NCBI GenBank assembly: GCA_965248775.1
Contig: OZ252150.1
Location: 1-64,000, forward strand
Origin: JBHHUI01 sp965248775
Lineage (GTDB): Bacteria > Chloroflexota > Anaerolineae > Anaerolineales > JBHHUI01
DNA: 64,000 bases
Reading direction: 5' to 3'
Positions within the stretch are counted from its first letter, which is position 1; every line of letters begins with the position of its first letter. The position numbers were made by a program, and so were the translations under genes. This document shows, piece by piece, positions 18,542-27,811 of the stretch. The notes beneath the pieces were generated by a model that was not told where the DNA came from, ran no database searches, and was given only the letters and a program-made list of their open reading frames with translations.

Positions 18542-19917
18542 GTGCTGGACGCTCCGTATCCGCGTGCTAGCGAATCGGTCAACCACCCTTTTTTCGACAC
18601 CTTGCAGCAGGTGGATCTCCAGACGGTTTTGCATTTTGCCAACCAGCACTGCCAATTCATGGATGCTTTTTCACATGTGTTGCGTCGCTACGTTAAACAG
18701 GCAGCAGATGATCGTGTCATCACCGCTTGCTTGATTGCCTGGGGTACGAACATGGGGTTGGGTCGGATGGGAGCCATTTCGGATATCAGCTATCCAACAC
18801 TTTCCGCTACATCAGACAACTTCATCCGTTTAGAAACGTTGCAGGATGCGAACGACCGTGTCAGCAATGCTATCGCTAAACTGCCCATATTCCAGCATTA
18901 CGATATCGGTGATGCCCTACACTCCAGCAGTGACGGACAGAAGTTTGAGACCCTCATCCATACCATCAATGCCCGCTATTCGCCAAAATATTTTGGGCTA
19001 AAGAAAGGGGTCGTTTCTTACACGCTAGTTGCCAACCATATCCCTATCAATGCCAGAATCATTGGGGCCAATGAGCATGAGAGCCACTACGTTTTCGACC
19101 TGCTGTTCAACAACACCACGGAAGTCCAGCCCACTGTGCATTCCACTGATACACATGGCACGAATGAGGTCAACTTTGCGATTTTACATTTCTTTGGCTA
19201 TCAGTTTGCGCCGCGCTACCGGAATCTCTACAACAAAGTGAGCACTGCGCTTTATGGTTTCAAACATCCCAGCCAGTATGATGAAGACCTGCTGCTCAAG
19301 CCCATTCGTAAAATTAACAAGAATCTCATCATTGATGATTGGGAGAATATTCAACGCGTCATTGTCTCTCTGGCTTTGAAAACGACGACCCAAAACATTA
19401 TCATTGGCAAACTCAGTGCCTACGCTCGCAAAAATAGGACCAGGCGGGCTCTGTGGGAGTATGACAATATCATTCGCAGTCTTTATCTACTCGACTATAT
19501 TGACTCTTTATCGCTACGCCGGAATGTTCAACACGCCTTGAATCGGGGGGAAAGTTATCATCAGTTACGGAAAGCCGTCTCCTACGCCAACTTCGGAAAA
19601 TTGCGCTTTAAAACAGAGTATGAGCAGCAATTTTGGAATGAGTGCAGCCGCCTGATCATCAACTCCATCATCTTCTACTATGCGACGATCTTATCCAACC
19701 TATTGCTTCTGAAACAAGAAAACGGCGACTCTCAACCGGCTGCGCTACTCAAACGCGTTTCTCCAGTTGCCTGGCAACGCATCAATTTCTACGGGCGTTA
19801 CCCAGTCACGGACAGACTGGACGTGGCGAATTCACCAAGTTACCAGAACCGATTGACATACCTGCTATTGTTCGGGAGTTGGCAATGCTACCTATTGAGC
19901 TCGACCCTAGTTTCTGA
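18542..19917 (+). pseudogene. tnpA: Tn3-family transposase TnpA, C-terminal half with mini-palindrome insertion
   Basis: About 450 codons of the DDE domain remain, versus about 980 for a full TnpA. They include HSSSDGQKF and STDTHGTNEVNF and the typical C-terminal half. After VAWQRINFYGR the frame breaks: 26 bases at 19799-19824 (tacccagt...agactggacgt) are inserted. Beyond them another frame reads GEFTKLPEPIDIPAIV and ends LPIELDPSF at 19917, the proper C-terminus just before the terminal repeat. N-truncated and frameshifted, it cannot function. Confidence 0.88.
19799..19824. repeat. 26-bp CCCAGT-type palindrome inserted in tnpA
   Basis: CCAGTC and GACTGG arms flank a short loop. Removing the 26 bases restores the reading INFYGRGEFTKLPEP, so the palindrome is an insertion and not ancestral sequence. 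The exact edges may shift by a base or two. Confidence 0.75.
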
Positions 19918-19919
19918 GA

Positions 19920-19959
19920 TCTGGAATATACCTTTTCGGGGGGATATGCAAAAAACCCC
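19920..19959 (-). repeat. Tn3-family terminal inverted repeat, right end
   Basis: These 40 bases end in CCCC at 19956-19959 and are the exact reverse complement of 54700-54739. Read from the outer side they start GGGG, as Tn3-family ends do. It lies three bases after the tnpA stop. Confidence 0.9.
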
Positions 19960-20097
19960 GATCTCGGACGTATTGATGGACAACCCCTTCATTCCTTATG
20001 CTTTCGAGTCGCAGCCCGAGCAGTTACTCCCACTCTTGCTTAACCCGCATAGCTTCCATGGACAGTTGTCGTCTTGAGACGCCGATAGCTATCTTCG

Positions 20098-21273
20098 CTA
20101 TGTCACTACAAACATCTCCGTAGTATCAAACACGTTGGATAGCACGCGGGGTCCCTTCTCAGTGACAAGGACCAGATCCTCGAAAGTGTACCTCTGAGCT
20201 CCCTCGCGGTCGTACAAAGCAAACTCGACCATCACGAGCATATTGGGCTCAAGTTCCCAAGAAGTCCCATAGTTGGTGGTAGTCTTCAAACCACTCTCGT
20301 AGTATGGCAACAGCATGGGGATATCATGAATAAATACACCTAAGCCGTGCCCGTAGGGCCAGATGTTATCCCATCCTTTTTGCTGTCTCAGTTGAGTGTA
20401 GACCTCCCCTGCTTTTGTGCCAACTTGGATACTCTCGACACCTTCGCGTTGTGCATCTCGCAGCTTGGTCCACATAGATCGCTGCCTTGAATTGGGCGCA
20501 CCCACGACTACTTGGCGCGATATGTCTGAAATATAGCCAGAAAAAACCCCACCGGTGTCAGTTTGGATAACATCACCTGGCTGGATCGGCGTCGCATCAG
20601 AGACGTGATGTCCTTCAAGAGTGTTGTGACCCGCAGAAACAGTATTTAGCCAAACGAGGTCGGCGCCCTCCAGGAGGGTTTGAGCACACAACCGACGCGC
20701 AATCTCAACCTCCGTGTCGCCAACCTTGAGTTCTTGAAACACTTTGAGGTGAGCGGTCTCTGTGGCCTTCACGGCCGCCTCGATAAAAGCCACTTCTTCA
20801 TCCGTCTTGACGCTTCGTGCCCTCGCTAGAATGGTGCTGCCATTATGGAAGCGTGCTTTGGGTAAATATCCTCGCAATTCCTCAAAAAAACCTGCTGTAA
20901 GAAACTCCTCTTCTATCGCGATGTTAAGAGTCGCAAAGCCTTTGTCGATTAGAATTTTAGCTAGCACTCCAATGGGAGATTCCGCATTTTCCTTGTAGAT
21001 TCTTACGTCCTTGATCCAAGAGTTACGCTGGGCAGCATCTTCAACCTGGTTGACGACAAGATAAACGGGTTCCCCATTAGCAGGGATGACAGTCGCTGAG
21101 ATGCGATCTCTGATGAAAGGCAGCGTATATTCAAAGTGGCCACTTGTATATGTTACATTCTCCGGAGAGACTGTAATCAGAACATCGAGGTCTTGGTCCG
21201 CCAGCATCTTCGGAATTTGGTTCCAGCGATTCCGAGGTACTCGATTGACTTTCTTTGATACGGTTGAATTCAC
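20098..21273 (-). CDS. M24 metallopeptidase (Xaa-Pro aminopeptidase/creatinase fold)
   Basis: The protein of about 391 residues has an N-terminal creatinase-type domain and a C-terminal pita-bread domain. The expected metal ligands are visible: Asp in QTDTGG, Asp in YISDIS, His in YGHGLGVFIHD, Glu in MVEFAL and Glu in FEDLV. It should hydrolyse Xaa-Pro or related amide bonds. I place the start at GTG 21273, which has a perfect GGAGGT four bases before it. It is divergent from the hydrolase at 21473, with 199 bases between the starts. It may help break down imported peptides or amides in the island. Confidence 0.85.
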   Translation of the reverse strand: MNSTVSKKVNRVPRNRWNQIPKMLADQDLDVLITVSPENVTYTSGHFEYTLPFIRDRISATVIPANGEPVYLVVNQVEDAAQRNSWIKDVRIYKENAESPIGVLAKILIDKGFATLNIAIEEEFLTAGFFEELRGYLPKARFHNGSTILARARSVKTDEEVAFIEAAVKATETAHLKVFQELKVGDTEVEIARRLCAQTLLEGADLVWLNTVSAGHNTLEGHHVSDATPIQPGDVIQTDTGGVFSGYISDISRQVVVGAPNSRQRSMWTKLRDAQREGVESIQVGTKAGEVYTQLRQQKGWDNIWPYGHGLGVFIHDIPMLLPYYESGLKTTTNYGTSWELEPNMLVMVEFALYDREGAQRYTFEDLVLVTEKGPRVLSNVFDTTEMFVVT

Positions 21274-21472
21274 GGTGACCTCCCTATGTCTAAAACGCAT
21301 GTACGACGGTGTACTTGAGCATCGAATTCATCTACCAACATCCCGTTTGTATAGCACAGTATAAAGCCGTAAAGTATGATGACTCCACAGCGCCCTAAAA
21401 CTAACCTGATTCTCTTTCGGGTTTCCTTTTCTCGGCGATCAATATTATACAAGACGTTCATAGGAGAGAATC

Positions 21473-23899
21473 ATGGAACTTGGAAAATATCCCATCACTT
21501 CATCACTTGCACCCAACCTTGCTAACGCTCAAATAGGTCCAATTGAAGTGGAAACTATAGTGAAAAAACAATTATCGTCATTGAATCCACAGGAGGGGCT
21601 ACAAACAGCCAATGTCTTGGAATTCCAGTTAAACCAATACCTAATGAAGCATGTGCCTAAACTCACTGTCCCTTCCAGTGCAGAAAAGTGGAATAACCAG
21701 GCAGATGAATTGCGCCGGCAGGTGCTGGATAACGTCATATTTAAGGGCTGGCGAAAAGATTGGGTAAAGGCACCCTTGAAGTACGAAGACTTGGGCGAAA
21801 TGCAATGCGGCCTGGGGTTCCGTATGCGAAAGCTAAGACTGGAGATTATTCCCGGTATGAAAACTGTGGCAATTCTCTATGAACCGGAAAATCCCGCCGG
21901 AGCGGCACCAGCAATATTAAACCTCAACGGTCATACGCCTACTGGCAAATTTACCCCATATAAGCAAACACGATCCATCAATTATGCATTGCGAGGAATC
22001 TATGCCTTGAACCTGGAATGGTTTAACAATTTTGAACTGGGCCATCCGGAAAATAGCCATTGGTTTGGCGCCCATCTTAATTTGCTGGGAACAAACGTCG
22101 TCGGGCTTTTTTATCTGGCTATGCGTAAGGGGCTGGATTATCTCGATCAGCTTCCAGGTGTTGATCGAAAGCGCTTGGGGGTAACGGGTTTGTCGGGAGG
22201 CGGCTGGCAAACCACCGTCCTGAGTGCACTGGATGAAAGAGTATCGGTTGCGGTGCCGGTCGCCGGATATTGCACCATGAGTACGGGTTATAGATGGAAA
22301 TCAGTGGGAGATACGGAATATACGCCTCCCGATTTGTGCCGTTATGTGGACTATCCCCATCTTGAGGCCATGCGGGCTCCTAAACCTACGCTCTTGATAT
22401 ATGGTGTAACTGACCAATATGGCTTACAAGCGCCCTTATTGAAACCGTATCTCTACGATGCAGTCAATCCGTTTTTCAAGTTGTTTGGCAAAGAACATAA
22501 CTTTGAATGGTATGAAAATGCTGATCCGGGGACACATAATTATGAGATAGACATTCGACAGCAGTCATATCGGTTTTTCTGCAAACATTTTGGTCTGGAA
22601 GTAAACGAAACTGAAATCCCCGTCGAGAAAGAATTAAAGACTTGTGAAGAGATGCTTGTCGGCTTGCCCCCGGATAATCTGACCATTATGGGTCTGGCCC
22701 GGCAATTGGCCGACGATGTACAGCGCCAAGTTGTCCCCGAGGATGCAGATAAGAAAGCTCAATGGGTCAACTCGTCCAGGGAAAGGCTCGAAAGTTTGGT
22801 GCGCTATAAGCCGGTAACGATGAAGGATCCTTACCCGATAGCCAACACCTGGAATCCGAAACTGGAAAGCTTATCTTATTCTTTTGTGTTTAGTAACGAG
22901 TTAACTGCAGCGGGGGTATTGTTGAAATTGGTAGCCACCCCATCCGATGCGCCGATTACGATTATGCTGGCTGATGATGGTAAAACGACTCTTGCCGCGA
23001 CGGAGGTTGTCGAGCGGCTTAACCAAGGGCAACAGGTTCTGGCCCTGGACTTACTCTTCACCGGAGACGCCTCTCCAGATACGCCAGAAATGCGCAAGAA
23101 GCCCTGGTTATTCGGAGTATATACTATCGGAGTATATGCCAATCAAGTGCTGGAAACAATTGGAGAGCCCCCTTTGGGGATGGAGGCCGCGCAACTTATA
23201 GCGATAGCCGATTGGCTAAAAATAAGTCGCCAACCCCGACAAATCGATGTAGAAAGTACCGGCTATCGAAGTCAGGTAATAACTTTGGTTGCTGCCGGTT
23301 TGGAACCTGCCTTATTCTCTAACATTTCAATTCATAAGGGGATCCAAAGCTTCCAGTATCTTCTGGATACTCCAGTTACCTATAAGGAATCGCCCGAATT
23401 GTTCTGTTTCGGTCTGTATAAGGAATATGATATTGACAGCCTGGCGGCTCTTACCAAATCAAAGGTAATGCAAGACCTTCTGGAAAAACGCGAATCGATG
23501 CGAGAGATTTACCAAAGGAATTCGCAGTATTATGGTTCTTGTTGCTATATCGCAATTCTTGAAGGCGATTCGATACTAAATGTTATCCAGTTATTGAAAA
23601 ACTTTGGGCCACATAACTCAGCCGAAGGCGACCATCGTATTATTGAAAAACGATTTATTGAAGATCAATTTAAAGAAGCTGCAGATAAGTATCGTGAGGC
23701 AATTACATGTTATCCAGATTGGATCGAAGCTTATGATAAGTTGATCCAAACCCTGCAAAACCAGGCAGCCTATCTTGATGCTGCCAAAGTATGCGCAGAT
23801 TTTATCCGAGCTAATCCGATCTCAGATATGATTCCGTATTTTCGTAATTTGGCTACCGAACTTACTGATAAAGCCCATACGCTGGAGGCCAAAGATTGA
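21473..23899 (+). CDS. alpha/beta hydrolase (acetyl-xylan-esterase/DLH-like) with long C-terminal extension
   Basis: This 808-residue protein starts at ATG after AGGAGAG. The hydrolase domain covers about 100-395: nucleophile Ser241 in GLSGGG, an Asp candidate in YGVTDQYG and a His candidate in GTHNY. The second half holds another alpha/beta-like segment without an obvious nucleophile and ends in a TPR-like pair of helices (KEAADKYREAITCYPDW). There is no signal peptide, so it should be cytoplasmic. The substrate is unknown. Double length against simple esterases suggests a two-lobed architecture. Confidence 0.75.
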   Translation: MELGKYPITSSLAPNLANAQIGPIEVETIVKKQLSSLNPQEGLQTANVLEFQLNQYLMKHVPKLTVPSSAEKWNNQADELRRQVLDNVIFKGWRKDWVKAPLKYEDLGEMQCGLGFRMRKLRLEIIPGMKTVAILYEPENPAGAAPAILNLNGHTPTGKFTPYKQTRSINYALRGIYALNLEWFNNFELGHPENSHWFGAHLNLLGTNVVGLFYLAMRKGLDYLDQLPGVDRKRLGVTGLSGGGWQTTVLSALDERVSVAVPVAGYCTMSTGYRWKSVGDTEYTPPDLCRYVDYPHLEAMRAPKPTLLIYGVTDQYGLQAPLLKPYLYDAVNPFFKLFGKEHNFEWYENADPGTHNYEIDIRQQSYRFFCKHFGLEVNETEIPVEKELKTCEEMLVGLPPDNLTIMGLARQLADDVQRQVVPEDADKKAQWVNSSRERLESLVRYKPVTMKDPYPIANTWNPKLESLSYSFVFSNELTAAGVLLKLVATPSDAPITIMLADDGKTTLAATEVVERLNQGQQVLALDLLFTGDASPDTPEMRKKPWLFGVYTIGVYANQVLETIGEPPLGMEAAQLIAIADWLKISRQPRQIDVESTGYRSQVITLVAAGLEPALFSNISIHKGIQSFQYLLDTPVTYKESPELFCFGLYKEYDIDSLAALTKSKVMQDLLEKRESMREIYQRNSQYYGSCCYIAILEGDSILNVIQLLKNFGPHNSAEGDHRIIEKRFIEDQFKEAADKYREAITCYPDWIEAYDKLIQTLQNQAAYLDAAKVCADFIRANPISDMIPYFRNLATELTDKAHTLEAKD

Positions 23900-23954
23900 A
23901 CGATGAATGAAAGGGACTTTGTAAAGTCAATCAGCCGTCGGCCGGCAATCAGTA

Positions 23955-25185
23955 ACTCATGTTACGCAGCGGGCGCGGGTTCTGAGAACTGGATAGTCAT
24001 CAACTGCTTGAAAGAAGCCTGCAAAGCGGCAAGATACATCTGGGCCTTGAGTTGATAGTGGTTGGTGGGCTGTCGGACACACAGTAGTTCCAGTTTGCAC
24101 CAGGCCCACATAGCTGCGACGAAATGGTTGGTCTGGGTGGTCTCGGTGCGAGTGGGTGACTGGGCCAGTGAAGCATTCTGTTTCAGCGAGCGATACCCAA
24201 AGGGCACGATGTGGTACTCTTCAACTTTCCATCGTTTTTGATAGATTGTCGTGAAAGCGACAAAGTCGAGTGTCAAATCGCTGCTGATCAGATAGCGTAC
24301 CGAGTACTGCCGTACCCGGCAAGTGCGCCTATGCTTCCGTCTTTGTTTGTAAAGACTTGCTTGACCAACTGGAGCGCAAAGGGGACTTGCTCCAGGTGAA
24401 CAGTGGTCGGCGTACCTTCGGATAAAGGCAGCTCATCGATCCGGGTGTACTGGCCCGCTTGCTTGTCGGCCAGGGAGAGCGCGACTTTGCGGTTGACTTT
24501 GAGCCCAAAGATGAAGTCGAGTTGCAGGTCCAACCTGAGATAACGCATGTTTTCGGCGGAAGCAAACCACAGGTCGGCCAGAATGTAGCGCATGGGCACG
24601 CGGTTCTTGACACACTGCGTCACCAGCGTGCGGAAATGCTCATTCTTGCTGACCGGACTCCTGCGCTTCTGCTTGCCGTGCTTGACAAGATAGGGCTCGG
24701 TTTTCGCGACGATTTGGAAGGTGATGGGTAAACAGGCAACCGAAGTCACATAATGCGCTGTCAGGAAGTTGATGCCTTTCACCGTCCGGCCTTTAGAGTG
24801 GTCATAGTGCCAACCGATGATGTCGTTCTCGTCCGAGTAGGGCTTCTCTTCAATGCTATCGTCAAAAGCTAGCACCGCGGTCGGCTCCTGGACCTTGCGC
24901 ATCACGATGCTGTCGCATAGCGATGCAGTGAGCACGCCACTGTGCGCGACAAGTGCCTCGGCCTTGATCATCCGCCACCAGTCTTTGGCCGTTAGCTTTT
25001 CGCTCGCCAACATGCGCGTGATTTTGTCGTGACTGATCTGACCGCCAACCAATTGCGACAATCCAGTCGCTGTGGTTTGACCAAACGACCCCAGCAGGTA
25101 ATCTGTGTACAAATCAAACAGGTTCTTGTCCATTGTGCGCCTCCTGTTTGTAACAACACTTTCTAACCCGCTGCGTAACGTGAGT
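23955..25185 (-). mobile_element. decayed IS with 19-bp terminal inverted repeats
   Basis: ACTCAtGTTACGCAGCGGG at 23955-23973 is repeated inverted at 25167-25185 with one mismatch. It encloses one frameshifted transposase on the minus strand. I find no clear target duplication. The right end abuts a small membrane ORF at 25188. Confidence 0.8.
23962..25133 (-). pseudogene. IS4/IS701-superfamily transposase, frameshifted
   Basis: The first 281 codons from ATG 25133 contain FDDSIEEKPYSDEN and ILADLWFAS. The frame then ends at YGSTRYAI. A different phase continues as YLISSDLTLDFVAFTT, then WKVEEYH and SLKQNASL with the final DDE glutamate, to the stop at 23962. Compared with relatives I recall, an extra IVPFGYR lies between VEEYH and SLKQN. 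It is probably inactive. Confidence 0.8.
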
Positions 25186-25187
25186 CA

Positions 25188-25364
25188 TTAATGCAGGGAA
25201 ATGAGCGGACACACAAAAGCGGGGAGATCAGAGGCAAAATCAGCCGCTTCAACCACCTGCACCCTGCGTGCATGATAAAACAAGAACAGAACAATCAGCA
25301 TTACAACCACATAATAAAGTGTGGATCGATAGATGCGAAATTGATTGGCTAACGTAGGTATCAT
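25188..25364 (-). CDS. small membrane ORF cut by the IS
   Basis: ATG 25364 opens 58 codons with one membrane helix (YYVVVMLIVLFLFYHA). It ends three bases from the IS terminal repeat, so it may be the N-terminus of a larger gene truncated by that insertion. It is divergent from the FG-GAP gene, with only 23 bases between the starts. No family recognised. Confidence 0.35.
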   Translation of the reverse strand: MIPTLANQFRIYRSTLYYVVVMLIVLFLFYHARRVQVVEAADFASDLPAFVCPLISLH

Positions 25365-25371
25365 ACCCAGA

Positions 25372-25377
25372 TATAAT
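25372..25377 (+). promoter_or_regulatory. TATAAT -10 box before the first FG-GAP gene
   Basis: A perfect TATAAT ends ten bases before the ATG at 25388, so transcription would start almost at the start codon, giving a leaderless or near-leaderless message. The -35 region is weak. Confidence 0.4.
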
Positions 25378-25387
25378 ACACGCCAGC

Positions 25388-27811
25388 ATGATCATGGGCA
25401 ACCCAAAATCAGCGCATACCAATAACTCAGCGTCAATTATTATTGGTGTGTTGTTTCTTAGCTCAGCTATTTTATTGAATCAATGGGCTGTGGCGCATCT
25501 GTTGGCTGCCAATGGGATTATCGAGGGTCGCTCAAAAATCGCTGCAATTCTCATTGCGCAGCTTATCCTCGGCCTGGAAGGAATCAGGATATTGCGGAAG
25601 GGGCAGCGATTCCAGCCGCCGCGTTTCTTGAGTATCACACTTGCCACATTTGGCGTCGCTGCAACCGCCTTCGGAATTTATGGCACCGGATTGGCTATCG
25701 GCATATTTCCCGAACGAGTGCGCGAGCTGCAGGAAATTTGTGATTGGATTACCGGTCAGGATGTGCCGCTGATGGTGCAAGGTGGGGTCGAATCCCGGGA
25801 GGCACAGTTGGCAGAAATTGTGTCTGAGCCGGGGCAAGAGCTAGCCGTGATCGATCTACAAATCGACATCGGCACACGGCTGCTGTATCAAGGAGGACAC
25901 TCTGCAGCAATTGACTATCTTGAATCAACATATAACCTGATTGAAGTCCAGCAACTACCCGATTTACTCAACGACACGCGACGCGAACTGGGGATTGCCC
26001 ATCTGCACAGAGGACGGATTGAAAATTGTTCAGCGTCCGACCAGCCCGCCGGTTGTGCGCTCTTCCCGATTCCCTCCAGCGCAGTGTGGTCTGATCCGTC
26101 GGATGCGCTGATCGCGATTGAGTATTTCAACACATTTTTACAACACAAGCCAGATGATGCGCGGGTGCGCTGGTTGCTCAATTTGGCGCATATGCTGGCT
26201 GGGACATATCCGGAGGGGGTATCTCCTGCGTATGTTATTGAGTTGGCTGCGGCCAAACCTACTATTCAAACCCCTCACTTTCGCGACATTGCCCCTGAGG
26301 CTGGTCTGGCTGCCTTTAACCCCGTCGGTGGGGCTATCATGGATGATTTTGACAATGACGGCTGGCTCGATGTGGTGACATCGACCCATTTGCCCTGTGA
26401 GCCAATGCTGTACTTTCACAATAACGGCGACGGTACATTTACTGAAAAGGCTGCCCAATTGCATTTAACAGCGCAGTTGGGCGGGTTCAATCTCGTTCAG
26501 GCTGACTATAACAATGATGGCCTGCTAGACATTTACGTGATGCGCGGCGCCTGGCTACGCGAGTTCTGGGGTCGGCAGCGCAACTCACTGCTACGCCAAA
26601 ACAAAGATGGGACGTTTAGCGACGTGACACGCGCGGCGGGACTGGCAAAAGTCGCTTATCCAACGTTGGCTGCTGCTTGGGCCGATTACAACCATGATGG
26701 CGATATCGACCTTTATGTTCCCAACGAATATTTTCCAGACCAACTGTTTCGCAATAATGGGGACGGCACCTTCACAGACATTGCTGAACCGGCAGGGATC
26801 AACAATTTGGAAAACGCCAAAGGAGTCGCGTGGGGTGATTATGACAATGATGGCGACTCCGATATTTACGTCTCCAATATAAACACAGCGAACAACCTCT
26901 TCCGCAACAATGGGGACGACACATTTACCGATGTGGCTGCGGAAGTTGGGGTCGCCACAACCGCGCGAAGGAGCAAATCGTTTACACCATGGTTTTGGGA
27001 TGTCAATAATGACGGTTGGCTTGATCTGTTTGTGGGCGGTTACGGTGGAAATTACCGACCTACTGTATTGGAAGATGATGTCGCCGATTTCTTGGGTATT
27101 ATTCCAAGGGGTGAGCAACTGACCTTATATCTTAATGATGGGACAGGTCAATTTATAGATGTAAGCGAGCGAATGAATTTAGATCGTGTTTTCACGCCGA
27201 TGGGCGCCAATTACGGCGATATCGATAATGATGGCTACCCTGATTTTTATCTCGGTACCGGCGCACCACCGCTTGATTTCTTGGTTCCGAATCGGCTCTT
27301 TCAAAATGTGAACGGCAAACAATTTGTGGATGTAACGACAAGCGCGAATGTCGGTCATTTGCAAAAAGGACACAGCATCGCCTTTGGCGACATCGACAAT
27401 GATGGCGATCAAGACATCTTTGCTCAGATGGGCGGCTGGGTAGCTGATGATGCCTATCATAATGCGCTATTCGAAAACGCAGGCAACAACAATCATTGGA
27501 TAACGATCAAATTGGTTGGGGTTGTTTCGAATCATGCCGCAATCGGGGTGCGGATTAAGTTGACTGTTGATGATGGCGGCGGGGAACGGGAGATTCATGT
27601 GCTGGTGAGCAGCGGCGGCAGCTTTGGCGCGTCGAGTTTGCAGCAGGAGATTGGCTTGGGTTCGGCCGATCACATCAACACGCTTGAAATATATTGGCCA
27701 ACCAGCGGCATCCGACAACAGTTCGACAACGTTGCTGTTGACCAATTTATCGAGATTGTTGAAGATCAAGCAGCCTATCGTCTCCTAAACCGCCCTATCG
27801 TCGGTCAGTGA
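25388..27811 (+). CDS. CRTAC1-type FG-GAP/VCBS membrane protein with ASPIC/UnbV domain
   Basis: The 807 residues begin with about three membrane helices (residues 15-115), then a helical TPR-like stretch to about 280. A beta-propeller follows with at least seven calcium-loop repeats such as DFDNDGWLD, DYNHDGDID and DIDNDGYPD. The C-terminus is an ASPIC/UnbV domain (GVRIKLTVDDG ... LEIYWPTSGIRQ). The propeller should be outside the cell and bind calcium and a ligand. Its stop overlaps the start of the next, similar gene in GTGA, so the two are translationally coupled. Confidence 0.88.
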   Translation: MIMGNPKSAHTNNSASIIIGVLFLSSAILLNQWAVAHLLAANGIIEGRSKIAAILIAQLILGLEGIRILRKGQRFQPPRFLSITLATFGVAATAFGIYGTGLAIGIFPERVRELQEICDWITGQDVPLMVQGGVESREAQLAEIVSEPGQELAVIDLQIDIGTRLLYQGGHSAAIDYLESTYNLIEVQQLPDLLNDTRRELGIAHLHRGRIENCSASDQPAGCALFPIPSSAVWSDPSDALIAIEYFNTFLQHKPDDARVRWLLNLAHMLAGTYPEGVSPAYVIELAAAKPTIQTPHFRDIAPEAGLAAFNPVGGAIMDDFDNDGWLDVVTSTHLPCEPMLYFHNNGDGTFTEKAAQLHLTAQLGGFNLVQADYNNDGLLDIYVMRGAWLREFWGRQRNSLLRQNKDGTFSDVTRAAGLAKVAYPTLAAAWADYNHDGDIDLYVPNEYFPDQLFRNNGDGTFTDIAEPAGINNLENAKGVAWGDYDNDGDSDIYVSNINTANNLFRNNGDDTFTDVAAEVGVATTARRSKSFTPWFWDVNNDGWLDLFVGGYGGNYRPTVLEDDVADFLGIIPRGEQLTLYLNDGTGQFIDVSERMNLDRVFTPMGANYGDIDNDGYPDFYLGTGAPPLDFLVPNRLFQNVNGKQFVDVTTSANVGHLQKGHSIAFGDIDNDGDQDIFAQMGGWVADDAYHNALFENAGNNNHWITIKLVGVVSNHAAIGVRIKLTVDDGGGEREIHVLVSSGGSFGASSLQQEIGLGSADHINTLEIYWPTSGIRQQFDNVAVDQFIEIVEDQAAYRLLNRPIVGQ

